A stretch of 10,428 nt of DNA from Rhodospirillaceae bacterium (GTDB lineage: Bacteria > Pseudomonadota > Alphaproteobacteria > CADEGL01). Shown here in pieces: positions 1 through 6,455 of the stretch. Position 1 is the stretch's first letter. Every line of letters begins with the position of its first letter. The notes beneath the pieces were generated by a model. That model ran no database searches, had not been told where the DNA came from, and worked only from the letters and a program-made list of their open reading frames with translations. The stretch spans positions 1 through 10,428 of the forward strand of contig JABIRQ010000211.1 of the NCBI GenBank assembly GCA_018699755.1, written 5' to 3'. The position numbers and the translations under genes were made by a program.

Positions 1-374
1 CGGACCAACTCGACATGGAGCAGGCCGTTCTCGAGATTGGCGCCCGAGACCTTGATATGATCGGCGAGCTGGAACCGCCGCTCGAACGCGCGCTTGGCGA
101 TGCCGCGGTGGAGATAGCTGGCATTGCCGCTCTCGCCCTCGACGGCCTTTCCGGCGATCAGAAGCGAGTTGTCCTCGACCGTGATCTCAATGTCGTCTTC
201 GCCGAAACCGGCGACGGCCATGGAGATGCGGTACTCGTCCTCGCCGAGCTTCTCGATATTGTAGGGTGGATAGGCGGCCTGCTTGGAATCGTACTGGCTC
301 GCCGTCTCCATCAGGCGGGAGAGGTTGTCGAAACCGATCGTGGATCGGAACAGGGGGGTTAGGTCGAACGTCAT
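1..374 (-). CDS. Small heat shock protein, Hsp20/alpha-crystallin family (partial, C-terminus beyond left edge)
   Basis: An ATP-independent holdase chaperone of the cytoplasm that binds unfolding proteins during heat stress. The first 124 residues are visible and begin MTFDLTPLFRSTIGFDNL, a typical IbpA/HspA-type N-terminus. A YPPYNIEK motif (residues 35-42) opens the alpha-crystallin domain, and the hallmark A-x-x-x-N-G-x-L signature is present (A112, N116, G117, L119). The class A-type family is usually about 150-160 residues, so roughly the last 30 residues, including the expected C-terminal I-x-I/V tail, lie outside the window. The ATG at 374 is chosen because a GGAGGACC ribosome-binding site lies 8 bases upstream; an ATG at 390 inside that site is out of frame. 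Upstream are a candidate RpoH promoter and a ROSE-like leader, so both transcription and translation are probably heat controlled. Confidence 0.95.
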   Translation of the reverse strand, partial: MTFDLTPLFRSTIGFDNLSRLMETASQYDSKQAAYPPYNIEKLGEDEYRISMAVAGFGEDDIEITVEDNSLLIAGKAVEGESGNASYLHRGIAKRAFERRFQLADHIKVSGANLENGLLHVELV

Positions 375-480
375 GGTTTAGGTCCTCCATTCGAAGCGAC
401 GTTGGCGGCGGACCCACAAACGTGTCTGATCCGCCAGTTACCATCAGGCCCCGGAACCCGATTTCGGCATTCCGGGGCGC
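375..480 (-). promoter_or_regulatory. ROSE-like RNA thermometer in the hsp20 leader
   Basis: The leader between the predicted transcription start (about 480) and the hsp20 ATG can form three hairpins. Hairpin 1 is a perfect 9-bp stem (448-456 with 470-478). Hairpin 2 has a 6-bp stem (407-412 with 430-435) and a small inner stem. Hairpin 3 (382-400) pairs GUCGCUUC with GGAGGAC around a GAAU loop, leaving one G unpaired, and buries the ribosome-binding site. Its 5' arm contains UCGCU, which matches the U(U/C)GCU box of ROSE thermometers that control small heat shock genes in alpha- and gammaproteobacteria. Leader length, multi-hairpin layout and the G opposite the Shine-Dalgarno all fit. The folding was done by eye. 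Confidence 0.7.
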
Positions 481-486
481 TTATCG

Positions 487-514
487 ATGTGGGGACGGAT
501 GCGCGGGATTCAAG
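487..514 (-). promoter_or_regulatory. Heat-shock sigma-32 (RpoH) promoter for hsp20
   Basis: On the minus strand a -35 element CTTGAAT (508-514) is followed after 13 bases by a -10 element CCCCACAT (487-494). The RpoH consensus is CTTGAAA, 13-14 bases, CCCCATNT, so both elements differ from it only slightly and the spacing is right. Transcription should start near 480, giving a leader of about 105 nt. The promoter lies just beyond the rpmE terminator, so hsp20 would be transcribed independently of rpmE. Confidence 0.8.
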
Positions 515-541
515 AGGGCGATGGCGCCTGAGCGCACAAAC

Positions 542-565
542 AAAAGCGGCGCCTTTCGGCGCCGC
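542..565 (-). terminator. Intrinsic terminator of rpmE
   Basis: Read on the minus strand, a perfect 8-bp GC stem GCGGCGCC / GGCGCCGC (558-565 with 546-553) closed by a GAAA tetraloop is followed at once by TTTTG and then TTTG. This is a classic rho-independent terminator about 30 bases after the rpmE stop codon. It insulates rpmE from the hsp20 promoter region. Confidence 0.9.
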
Positions 566-594
566 CCGGTCGCGTCGAGATGTCGAAAACCGCC

Positions 595-819
595 CTATTT
601 CAGGCCGAATTGCTCGAACCGCTTGTTGAAACGGGCGAGCTGGCCGCCGGTGTCGAGCAGGCGGTGGGTGCCGCCGGTCCACGCAGGGTGCGTCGTGGGA
701 TCGATGTCCAGGCGCAATGAATCGCCCTCTTTCCCGTAGGTCGAGCGGGTCTTGTACTCGGTTCCGTCCGTCATGATCACGGTGATCTCGTGATAATCCG
801 GGTGGATGTCCTTCTTCAT
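595..819 (-). CDS. rpmE: 50S ribosomal protein L31, zinc-independent (cysteine-free) form
   Basis: Ribosomal protein L31 of the large subunit, which contributes to the bridge between subunits. The 74-residue product begins MKKDIHPDYHEITV and ends ARFNKRFEQFGLK, with the conserved HPxW/FTGG and RFNKRF motifs. It has no cysteines, so the four zinc ligands of the E. coli type are missing. The central segment TDGTEYKTRST and an insertion around residues 30-40 match the cysteine-free version I associate with alphaproteobacteria. The start at 819 is preferred over longer in-frame options because the family always starts MKKDIHP and a GGAG lies about 8 bases upstream. It has its own promoter and terminator and is divergent from the ABC exporter. 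Confidence 0.97.
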   Translation of the reverse strand: MKKDIHPDYHEITVIMTDGTEYKTRSTYGKEGDSLRLDIDPTTHPAWTGGTHRLLDTGGQLARFNKRFEQFGLK

Positions 820-855
820 GGCACTGCTCCGGGGGCTCCTGCGCTTCGGCCGTGG

Positions 856-885
856 CTTATACAGCAAGCCGCACGGCGCGGGCAA
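856..885 (-). promoter_or_regulatory. Sigma-70-type promoter for rpmE
   Basis: On the minus strand a TTGCCC -35 (880-885) and a TATAAG -10 (856-861) are separated by 18 bases. The -10 matches TATAAT at five of six positions and stands out in this GC-rich gap. The predicted start lies near 849, about 30 bases before the rpmE ATG. I see no equally clear promoter for the ABC exporter on the other strand of the gap (820-1002). Confidence 0.6.
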
Positions 886-1002
886 GGGATACCGGGTGTT
901 GGCCCAAGGCCGTCCGTGCGCTAGGGATAGGCGCGAAAACGGGCGGTCCGTTCCCTGGGCCGTCCGCGTTGGTTCCATGGTTGAAACGGGGGCAATCGCC
1001 GG

Positions 1003-2856
1003 GTGAGTCGCAGGGGCGGAACGCGAACGGACAGCTATGGTGGCCGCACTGCGGGCAGTGGGCGCGCCGGCTCGCGCGATCTGGGTCAGCTGCGGCGGCT
1101 TTGGCCCTTCCTGGCGCCCTATCGGGTGCGAGTGCTGGGCGCCGCCCTGGCGCTGGCCGTTGCGGCCGGCACGGTCCTGGCCTTCGGCGCCGGCCTACGC
1201 TGGTTGGTCGACGAAGGGTTCGCCGGCGGCGAAACGGCGCTGCTCGACCGGGCGCTGATCGGCATGCTGGCCATCGTCGCCGTTCTCGCTCTGGCCTCGT
1301 GGTTTCGCTCCTATCTCGTCGCCTGGCTGGGCGAACGGATCGCGGCCGATATCCGCAAGGCGGTCTACGACAATGTCATCGGGTTGAGCCCGGGTTTCTT
1401 CGAGGTGACGCGCACGGGCGAGGTGCTGTCTCGCCTGACCACCGATACCAGCCTGTTGCAGACCGTGATCGGCACCTCGGCATCGATGGCCCTGCGCAAC
1501 GTCATCCTGCTGTTCGGCGGAACCGTCATGATGGCGGTGACCAGCCCCAAGCTGACAGCCTTGGCCTTTCTGGTCGTCCCCGTGGTGGTCGTGCCCATCC
1601 TGGTGTTCGGTCGCCGGGTCCGGCGCCTGTCGCGCGACAGCCAGGATCGCATTGCCGAGGTCGGCGGTCAGGTCGATGAATCGATCAACGCCGTGCGCAC
1701 GGTCCAAGCCTTCGGCCATGAGGCGTTGGATCGCGCGACCATGGCCGAACGGGTGGAAAGCGCTTTCGAGGTTGCCGTGCGGCGCACGGTCGCCCGGTCC
1801 AACCTGGCCGCGATTGTCATCCTGCTGATCTTCGGCGCGGTCGGCACGATCCTGTGGATCGGGGGCTACGACATGATGGCCGGGCGGATTTCGGCGGGCG
1901 AGCTTTCGGCCTTCGTCTTCTATGCCGTCGTCGTTGCCGGGTCCGTCGGCTCGCTCAGCGAATTCTTCGCAGATATTCAGCGCGCCGCGGGCGCGTCCGA
2001 GCGTCTGCTCGAACTGCTGGGGACCGAGCCCGAAATCTCTGCTCCGGCCGCCCCCGTGCCCCTGAAATCTCCGGCGCAGGGACGGATTGCCTTCGAGGGC
2101 GTCACCTTCCGCTATCCGTCGCGGCCCGATCGCGCGGCCGTGGAAGACTTGTCATTCGAGGTGGGGGCAGGGGAGCGAGTCGCCTTGGTCGGCCCATCGG
2201 GCGCGGGAAAGACGACGGTTTTTCAGCTTCTTCTGCGTTTCTACGACCCGGAAGCGGGCACCATACGGTTCGACGGCGCGGATCTGCCCGATCTCGACCC
2301 CACGGCCCTGCGTGGCCAGATCGGATTGGTCTCTCAGGAGCCGGTGATCTTCTCCGCGAACGCCATGGAGAACATCCGCTATGGCCGGCCGACGGCGAAC
2401 GACGAGCAGGTGCGCGCGGCGGCCGAGGCGGCGGCCGCAACGGAATTCCTGGACCGCTTGCCCGAGGGCTTCGAGACATTTCTCGGCGAGAGGGGGTTGC
2501 GTCTGTCCGGCGGCCAGCGCCAGCGTATCGCCATCGCCCGGGCGATCCTGCGCGATCCGGCTCTGCTTTTGCTCGACGAGGCGACCAGCGCGCTCGACGC
2601 CGAAAGCGAACGGCTCGTGCAGGACGCGATCGCGCGTCTGGCCGAAGGACGGACCTCCATCGTCATCGCTCACAGGCTGGCGACCGTGCAGAAGGCCGAC
2701 CGGATATTGGTGCTCGATCAGGGCCGCATCGTGGCGACCGGCCGCCATGACGAATTGATTGCCGAAGGCGGCCTCTACGCCCGCCTCGCTGCCCTGCAGT
2801 TCGACCGGCCCGATCCGGAAGCGGATGTTTCCGAAGCCGATCTCACCACGATCTAG
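1003..2856 (+). CDS. MsbA-related ABC half-exporter (fused membrane and ATPase domains)
   Basis: An inner-membrane type IV (B-family) ABC exporter expected to work as a homodimer, using ATP to move a hydrophobic substrate outward. After an Arg/Gly-rich cytoplasmic start (residues 1-30) come six membrane helices at about 40-64, 85-107, 160-180, 184-204, 268-288 and 300-318. The ATPase domain occupies about 360-600: Walker A GPSGAGKT (397-404, K403), Q-loop Q445, signature LSGGQ (501-505), Walker B ending in D525 with catalytic E526, and H-loop H557. All catalytic residues are intact, and the 617-residue length is normal. The start is a GTG with a G-rich stretch upstream, and no better start is visible. 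It resembles the MsbA-related subfamily found widely in alphaproteobacteria, so a lipid or other amphipathic cargo is plausible, but the substrate cannot be read from sequence. It converges with the MotB-like gene, leaving 16 bases between the stop codons and no obvious terminator. Confidence 0.93.
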   Translation: MSRRGGTRTDSYGGRTAGSGRAGSRDLGQLRRLWPFLAPYRVRVLGAALALAVAAGTVLAFGAGLRWLVDEGFAGGETALLDRALIGMLAIVAVLALASWFRSYLVAWLGERIAADIRKAVYDNVIGLSPGFFEVTRTGEVLSRLTTDTSLLQTVIGTSASMALRNVILLFGGTVMMAVTSPKLTALAFLVVPVVVVPILVFGRRVRRLSRDSQDRIAEVGGQVDESINAVRTVQAFGHEALDRATMAERVESAFEVAVRRTVARSNLAAIVILLIFGAVGTILWIGGYDMMAGRISAGELSAFVFYAVVVAGSVGSLSEFFADIQRAAGASERLLELLGTEPEISAPAAPVPLKSPAQGRIAFEGVTFRYPSRPDRAAVEDLSFEVGAGERVALVGPSGAGKTTVFQLLLRFYDPEAGTIRFDGADLPDLDPTALRGQIGLVSQEPVIFSANAMENIRYGRPTANDEQVRAAAEAAAATEFLDRLPEGFETFLGERGLRLSGGQRQRIAIARAILRDPALLLLDEATSALDAESERLVQDAIARLAEGRTSIVIAHRLATVQKADRILVLDQGRIVATGRHDELIAEGGLYARLAALQFDRPDPEADVSEADLTTI

Positions 2857-2872
2857 CCGATTCGGTGGCCGG

Positions 2873-4105
2873 TTAACGCTGGTCGAAGCGCAGTTCTATG
2901 CGGCGGTTGCGGCGCAGGGCTTCGGGCGACAGGCCGGCGTCGAGGGGTTGGAACTCGCCGAAGCCGGTGGCGGCCAGCCGCCCCGGCGGAACGCCGAGTT
3001 CCATCAGGTATTTGACGACGGAAACCGCGCGGGCAGTGGACAGTTCCCAGTTCGAGCCGAATTGACGCGTGGCGATCGGGACGATGTCGGTATGGCCGTC
3101 GACCCGGAGGATCCAGTTGATCTCCGGCGGAATCTCGGCGGCGATCGCGATCAGGGCGGTGGCGAGATGGGCGATTTGCCGGCGTCCGGCCTCGTCCAGA
3201 TTCGCGGCGCCCGAGGCGAAGAGCACGTCGGACTGGAAGACGAAGCGGTCGCCCACGATCTGAATGTCGTCGCGCCGGCCAAGAATTTCGCGCAAGCGGC
3301 CGAAGAATTCCGAGCGATAGCGCGCCAGTTCCTGCACCTTGGAGGCCAAGGCCGCGTTCAGGCGCTGGCCCAGATTAGCGATCTGCACCTCCTGGTCCTC
3401 GGTCTTCGCCTCGGATGCCTCCAAGGCGACGGAAATGCGGGCGATCTGCTGGCGCAAGGCGGCAAGTTGCAGGTTCAGGATCTCGACCCGGGCCAGGGCT
3501 TCCTCGCTGATCGCCTCTTGCGAGGTCAGGCGCCTGCGCGTGTCGTCGAGTTCGGTTTCCGACTCGGTTAGGGAGGATTCAGTGGCCGAAAGTCGGTCGC
3601 GCAGGGTCGATATCTCGATCTCCCGCTCCGAAATCGCCTCCTCGGAACCGGCCGTCTTCTCGCGCAGGGCGGCCAGGGCCGCGGTCAGGGAGTCGATCTC
3701 TCTGTCTTTCTCGTCCAGGGCTTCTTTCGCGCCGGCTGTCTCCGCCTGCAGGTTCGCGAGGGTTGCGGCGAGGGCGTCGCGTTCGCTCGACGTGCTCATC
3801 AGGCGTTCGTTCAAATGGTCGCGCGTCTTGATAGAGGCCTGGAGTTGCGCCGAAAGCTGCGCCAGGGATTCGCGCATGTCGGCGCCGGCCTCGCGTTCGA
3901 GCGCCAGCATGTCGGCCAATTCGGTGATCTGTGCGTTGAGACGGTCAAGGGCCTTGTCGCGGCCGGAGAGGACCTCGCTCAGATAGAACTGGGCAACCAC
4001 GAAGATCATCAGCAGAAAGATGATGAGGATGAGCAGGGTGGCGAGGGCGTCGACGAAACCCGGCCAGATATCGAAGCTGCGGCGGCGGCGCAAGGCGGAA
4101 GCCAT
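2873..4105 (-). CDS. MotB-like stator protein with long coiled coil and C-terminal OmpA peptidoglycan-binding domain
   Basis: A 410-residue inner-membrane protein. A short Arg-rich cytoplasmic start leads into one membrane helix (about 18-40), preceded by FDIWPGFVDALATLL. D19 sits where MotB carries its proton-binding aspartate. Residues 45-265 form a near-continuous coiled coil without a single proline (none from 16 to 325). Residues 286-410 are an OmpA/MotB domain with DGHTD (336-340), N352-W-E-L-S-x-x-R359-A and a final RNRRIELR, so the residues that hold diaminopimelate in peptidoglycan are present. Such proteins are often annotated simply as peptidoglycan-binding protein in alphaproteobacteria. 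The gene starts 8 bases after the stop of the MotA-like gene, so the two are almost certainly co-translated partners of one ion-driven complex. The cellular process it powers is unknown. It is not flagellar by context, because no flagellar genes are nearby. Confidence 0.9.
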   Translation of the reverse strand: MASALRRRRSFDIWPGFVDALATLLILIIFLLMIFVVAQFYLSEVLSGRDKALDRLNAQITELADMLALEREAGADMRESLAQLSAQLQASIKTRDHLNERLMSTSSERDALAATLANLQAETAGAKEALDEKDREIDSLTAALAALREKTAGSEEAISEREIEISTLRDRLSATESSLTESETELDDTRRRLTSQEAISEEALARVEILNLQLAALRQQIARISVALEASEAKTEDQEVQIANLGQRLNAALASKVQELARYRSEFFGRLREILGRRDDIQIVGDRFVFQSDVLFASGAANLDEAGRRQIAHLATALIAIAAEIPPEINWILRVDGHTDIVPIATRQFGSNWELSTARAVSVVKYLMELGVPPGRLAATGFGEFQPLDAGLSPEALRRNRRIELRFDQR

Positions 4106-4113
4106 AGTCGGTA

Positions 4114-5256
4114 CTAGCGCTGCTCTTCTTCAGCGATCGCGGCGATGGTGCGGGCGAGCAGCTTGATCTCGTTGCGGATCTCGCGCACCCCATCCTCCCG
4201 GCCCCGCGTCTGGTCTTCCAACAGGCGTTGGGTGCCCATGTCCAGGTTGCGGATATGGTTGCGCGTCGTTTCGTCCATGCCGAAACCGGCTTCGGCGGCC
4301 TCTACCAGGCGCGTGAGGATGGGCCCCAGATCGCGCTGATTCTCCGCCAGGCGCACCATCAAGGCCTGCTCGGTCCGCATCTGGTCGGTCAGGGTCGAGA
4401 GACGATCCGCCAGGGAGGCCAGATTGCGGCTCGTTTGGTAACGGTCTTCCTCGCCCCGGGTCAGGGTGCGCTGCAACTCCTCGAGGTTATCCGCATTCTG
4501 TTCGAGCAGGGCCTGGATATAGGCAGGGACGGAGGCGTCGCCCTCGCCGCCGCCCGGTCCACCGGATGACAGGCGTGTCGCACCGGCCAACCATTCCTCA
4601 AGTTCGTTGTAGAAGCGGTTCTGGGCTTGGCCGGCCTGCAGGTCGAGGAAGCCCAGGACGAGCGAGCCGGCGAGGCCGAACAGCGACGAGCTGAACGCGG
4701 TGCCCATGCCCGATAGCGGCGCCTGAAGGCCAGCCTTCAACGAGCCGAACATACCCGGCAGATCGTCCGCCGCGACCGAGAGGTTGCCGATCACGTCGGC
4801 CACCGAATCGACGGTCCGGAGCAGACCCCAGAAGGTGCCGAGCAGGCCAAGGAAGATCAGAAGGCCGATGAAGTAACGCGAAATCTCGCGCTGTTCGTCG
4901 AGGCGCGATGCGATGCCGTCGAGTAGGGAGCGCAAGGACATGGTGGACAGGCTGAAACGGGCGCGCCGCTCGCCCAGCATGGCCGCCATGGGGGCGAGCA
5001 GTTCGGGTGGCGTCTCGGCGATGCGGCCCTCCCTGTCCTCGCGGAAGCGGGCGATCCAGCCGATGACGGGGTAGAGCATCAGGACCTGACGCAGGGAGTA
5101 GCCGATGCCGATCAGCAAGACCCCCAGGATCAAACCATTGAGAAAGGGATTGGCCCGAAACGCCTCGATCAGGGATGGTGCAAGGGGCACGCAGATGGCC
5201 AGCACGATGGCCAGGAAAACGGCCATCCAGAGCAGGTGACGTTGCGGTCGGGTCAT
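4114..5256 (-). CDS. MotA/TolQ/ExbB-type proton-channel protein with cytoplasmic coiled-coil tail
   Basis: A 380-residue inner-membrane protein with four predicted helices: about 8-27, 40-60, 128-148 and 184-206. The third carries the family motif GLLGTFWGLLRTV (137-149), and the fourth the small-residue pattern GMGTAFSSSLFGLAGS (183-198) that lines the channel. The four-helix layout, with a cytoplasmic loop between helices 2 and 3, is closer to MotA than to three-helix ExbB/TolQ. Residues 215-380 form a charged helical tail interrupted by a GGPGGGEG linker (232-239), expected in the cytoplasm. Together with the MotB-like protein just downstream it should form a proton-driven motor. The start at 5256 has a GGGAG about 10 bases upstream. 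It lies 43 bases after the OmpA-like gene. Family membership is clear; the specific job is not. Confidence 0.9.
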   Translation of the reverse strand: MTRPQRHLLWMAVFLAIVLAICVPLAPSLIEAFRANPFLNGLILGVLLIGIGYSLRQVLMLYPVIGWIARFREDREGRIAETPPELLAPMAAMLGERRARFSLSTMSLRSLLDGIASRLDEQREISRYFIGLLIFLGLLGTFWGLLRTVDSVADVIGNLSVAADDLPGMFGSLKAGLQAPLSGMGTAFSSSLFGLAGSLVLGFLDLQAGQAQNRFYNELEEWLAGATRLSSGGPGGGEGDASVPAYIQALLEQNADNLEELQRTLTRGEEDRYQTSRNLASLADRLSTLTDQMRTEQALMVRLAENQRDLGPILTRLVEAAEAGFGMDETTRNHIRNLDMGTQRLLEDQTRGREDGVREIRNEIKLLARTIAAIAEEEQR

Positions 5257-5299
5257 CGGACTCGGCTCCCTCGTCCGTTGTCCTGGCCGCGACGACCGC

Positions 5300-6337
5300 T
5301 CAGCGCCGGTCGATCAGAAGGTCGACTCGGTCGGCCGGTTCGGCTTCGGTCTTGTTGCCCAGTGCGCGCACATCGATGCGGGTGCTACGCACGCCTTCGG
5401 CGATCAGATAGGAACGCACGGCCAGCGCACGCGACAGGGACAGGCGCCGTGCCTTGCTCGATTCGTTCTCGGCGCCGGCGGCATAGGCCAGAAGTTGCAG
5501 ACGCGCGTTGTCGTCGGCCTTCATGCTTTGCGCCACGTCTGAAAGGGTCTTCTTGGCGGCGTCGGAGAGATTGGCGTCGTCCGAGCCGAACAGGAGCCGG
5601 ATTTCGCCGCCGCCGGATGGCGTCGGGGCGGCGGGCGCGGTGGCGACCTGCGGTTTGGACTGTGGCGTGGCCGCCGGTGCCGGCTTCGGTGCCGGAGTGG
5701 GCGCCGGTTTCGCAGCCGCTTCAGGTGGTGGCGAAGGGGCGGCGCTGGGCGGCGGCGGGGGTGGCGGCGTAGCCGCGCCCTGGGCCGGTTTCGCGGGAGC
5801 GCTCGCGACCGCTTCCGGCGTCGGCGGGGCGGGCGTGGGTTTCGGCGCCGCTGCCGGAGCGGGTGCGGGTTTCGGCGCTGCCGCCGGCGCGGGAACAGGC
5901 GCGGGTTTCGCAGCGGCGGCCGGAGCCGGTTTCGCAGCAGGCGCCGGGGTCGGTTTGGGGGCGGCGGCCGGGGCCGGTTTCGGCGCAGGCTTGGCCGCGG
6001 TGGAGGCTTGGGATGTCGGTTTCGTTTTCGCTGCCGAGGGCGCGCGCAAGGTCACCGGCGAACGGACGGCAGGCGCGGCGGCGCCCCGCGGCGCGGGGAA
6101 GGCCGATGCCCCGGGCGGGGTCGGCATCATCAACTCGGGCATGGCCGGTGGCGGGCCGAGCGCGTCGATCACGCTCAAATCCACGGTGACGCTGGGGTCG
6201 TCCTTGCCGATATAGAGGGTGTCCTGGGACACGGCTATCCGCCCGCCCAGCGCCGAAAGGGCGCAGGCAAGTGCAAGTGCGGTGACCATCGAGGCGGCGC
6301 GCCCTTGCCGTCTGATTCTAACCTCTGCGGATGCCAT
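5300..6337 (-). CDS. Secreted Pro/Ala-rich protein with degenerate C-terminal OmpA-like domain
   Basis: A 345-residue predicted periplasmic or envelope protein. A signal peptide (RIRRQGR, then hydrophobic 17-31) probably ends at AVS/QD after residue 37. A short conserved-looking segment follows (LYIGKDDPSVTVDLSVIDAL, 41-60). Residues 104-240 are a low-complexity Lys/Pro/Ala linker, and 245-345 an OmpA-like domain. That domain keeps the RRLSLSRALAVRSYL helix and the RVDLLIDRR end, but the GHTD motif is replaced by AYAAG, so the aspartate that contacts diaminopimelate is missing. Peptidoglycan binding is therefore doubtful. The reading frame stays open upstream to 6490, but the start at 6337 is chosen because it places the signal peptide at the N-terminus, has GGAAGG about 10 bases upstream, and avoids overlap with the phosphatase gene. 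It leads the MotA/MotB-like pair and is probably part of the same complex. Confidence 0.85.
   Translation of the reverse strand: MASAEVRIRRQGRAASMVTALALACALSALGGRIAVSQDTLYIGKDDPSVTVDLSVIDALGPPPAMPELMMPTPPGASAFPAPRGAAAPAVRSPVTLRAPSAAKTKPTSQASTAAKPAPKPAPAAAPKPTPAPAAKPAPAAAAKPAPVPAPAAAPKPAPAPAAAPKPTPAPPTPEAVASAPAKPAQGAATPPPPPPPSAAPSPPPEAAAKPAPTPAPKPAPAATPQSKPQVATAPAAPTPSGGGEIRLLFGSDDANLSDAAKKTLSDVAQSMKADDNARLQLLAYAAGAENESSKARRLSLSRALAVRSYLIAEGVRSTRIDVRALGNKTEAEPADRVDLLIDRR
5618..6028 (-). repeat. Degenerate Lys/Pro/Ala tandem repeat encoding a linker
   Basis: The DNA encodes repeated variants of A-A-P-K-P-A-P-A-P and includes a run of seven prolines (5747-5767) and a further PPP downstream. On the plus strand it appears as repeated ggtttcggcgc / gccggagcgggtgc units. 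It forms an extended linker in the OmpA-like protein that could span part of the periplasm or cell wall. The copies are imperfect, and repeat number probably varies between strains. Confidence 0.85.
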
Positions 6338-6394
6338 ACGACCCCGCCTTCCAAATGTTCGCGGGAGTTGTGCCCTGTTCGTTCCGTGGCGCGC

Positions 6395-6423
6395 ACCATA
6401 GCCTAGGGGCGAATCGCCGACAA
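6395..6423 (-). promoter_or_regulatory. Candidate sigma-70 promoter for the OmpA-like/MotA-like/MotB-like unit
   Basis: On the minus strand TTGTCG (-35, 6418-6423) and TATGGT (-10, 6395-6400) are separated by exactly 17 bases, each matching the consensus at four of six positions. It lies in the 118-bp gap between the inositol-phosphatase stop and the OmpA-like start and would give a leader of about 50 nt. This gap is larger than the others in the group, which fits an internal promoter. Confidence 0.45.
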
Positions 6424-6455
6424 CAGATTTGCCCGGGCGCCCCGATGCCGCGAGG

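Noticed and set aside
448..478. The 9-bp hairpin read as a terminator
   Set aside because: No T-run on either side, and it falls at the 5' end of the predicted hsp20 leader, so it is better explained as the first ROSE-like hairpin.
2857..2872. Bidirectional terminator between the converging ABC and MotB-like genes
   Set aside because: Only 16 bases separate the stops; the best stem is about 4 bp and no T-run follows on either strand.
2759..3571. Plus-strand open frame spanning the end of the ABC gene and the antisense of the MotB-like gene
   Set aside because: It overlaps two well-supported genes, has no recognisable domain and no ribosome-binding site.
2873..5256. Zorya anti-phage system (ZorA/ZorB)
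   Set aside because: The MotA/MotB-like pair is similar in type, but no ZorC, ZorD or ZorE is present and the neighbours are conserved housekeeping genes, so a defence label is not supported.
5508..6215. Plus-strand Gly/Ala-rich open frame (235 codons)
   Set aside because: It is the reverse image of the Pro/Ala repeat in the OmpA-like gene (proline codons read backwards give glycine).
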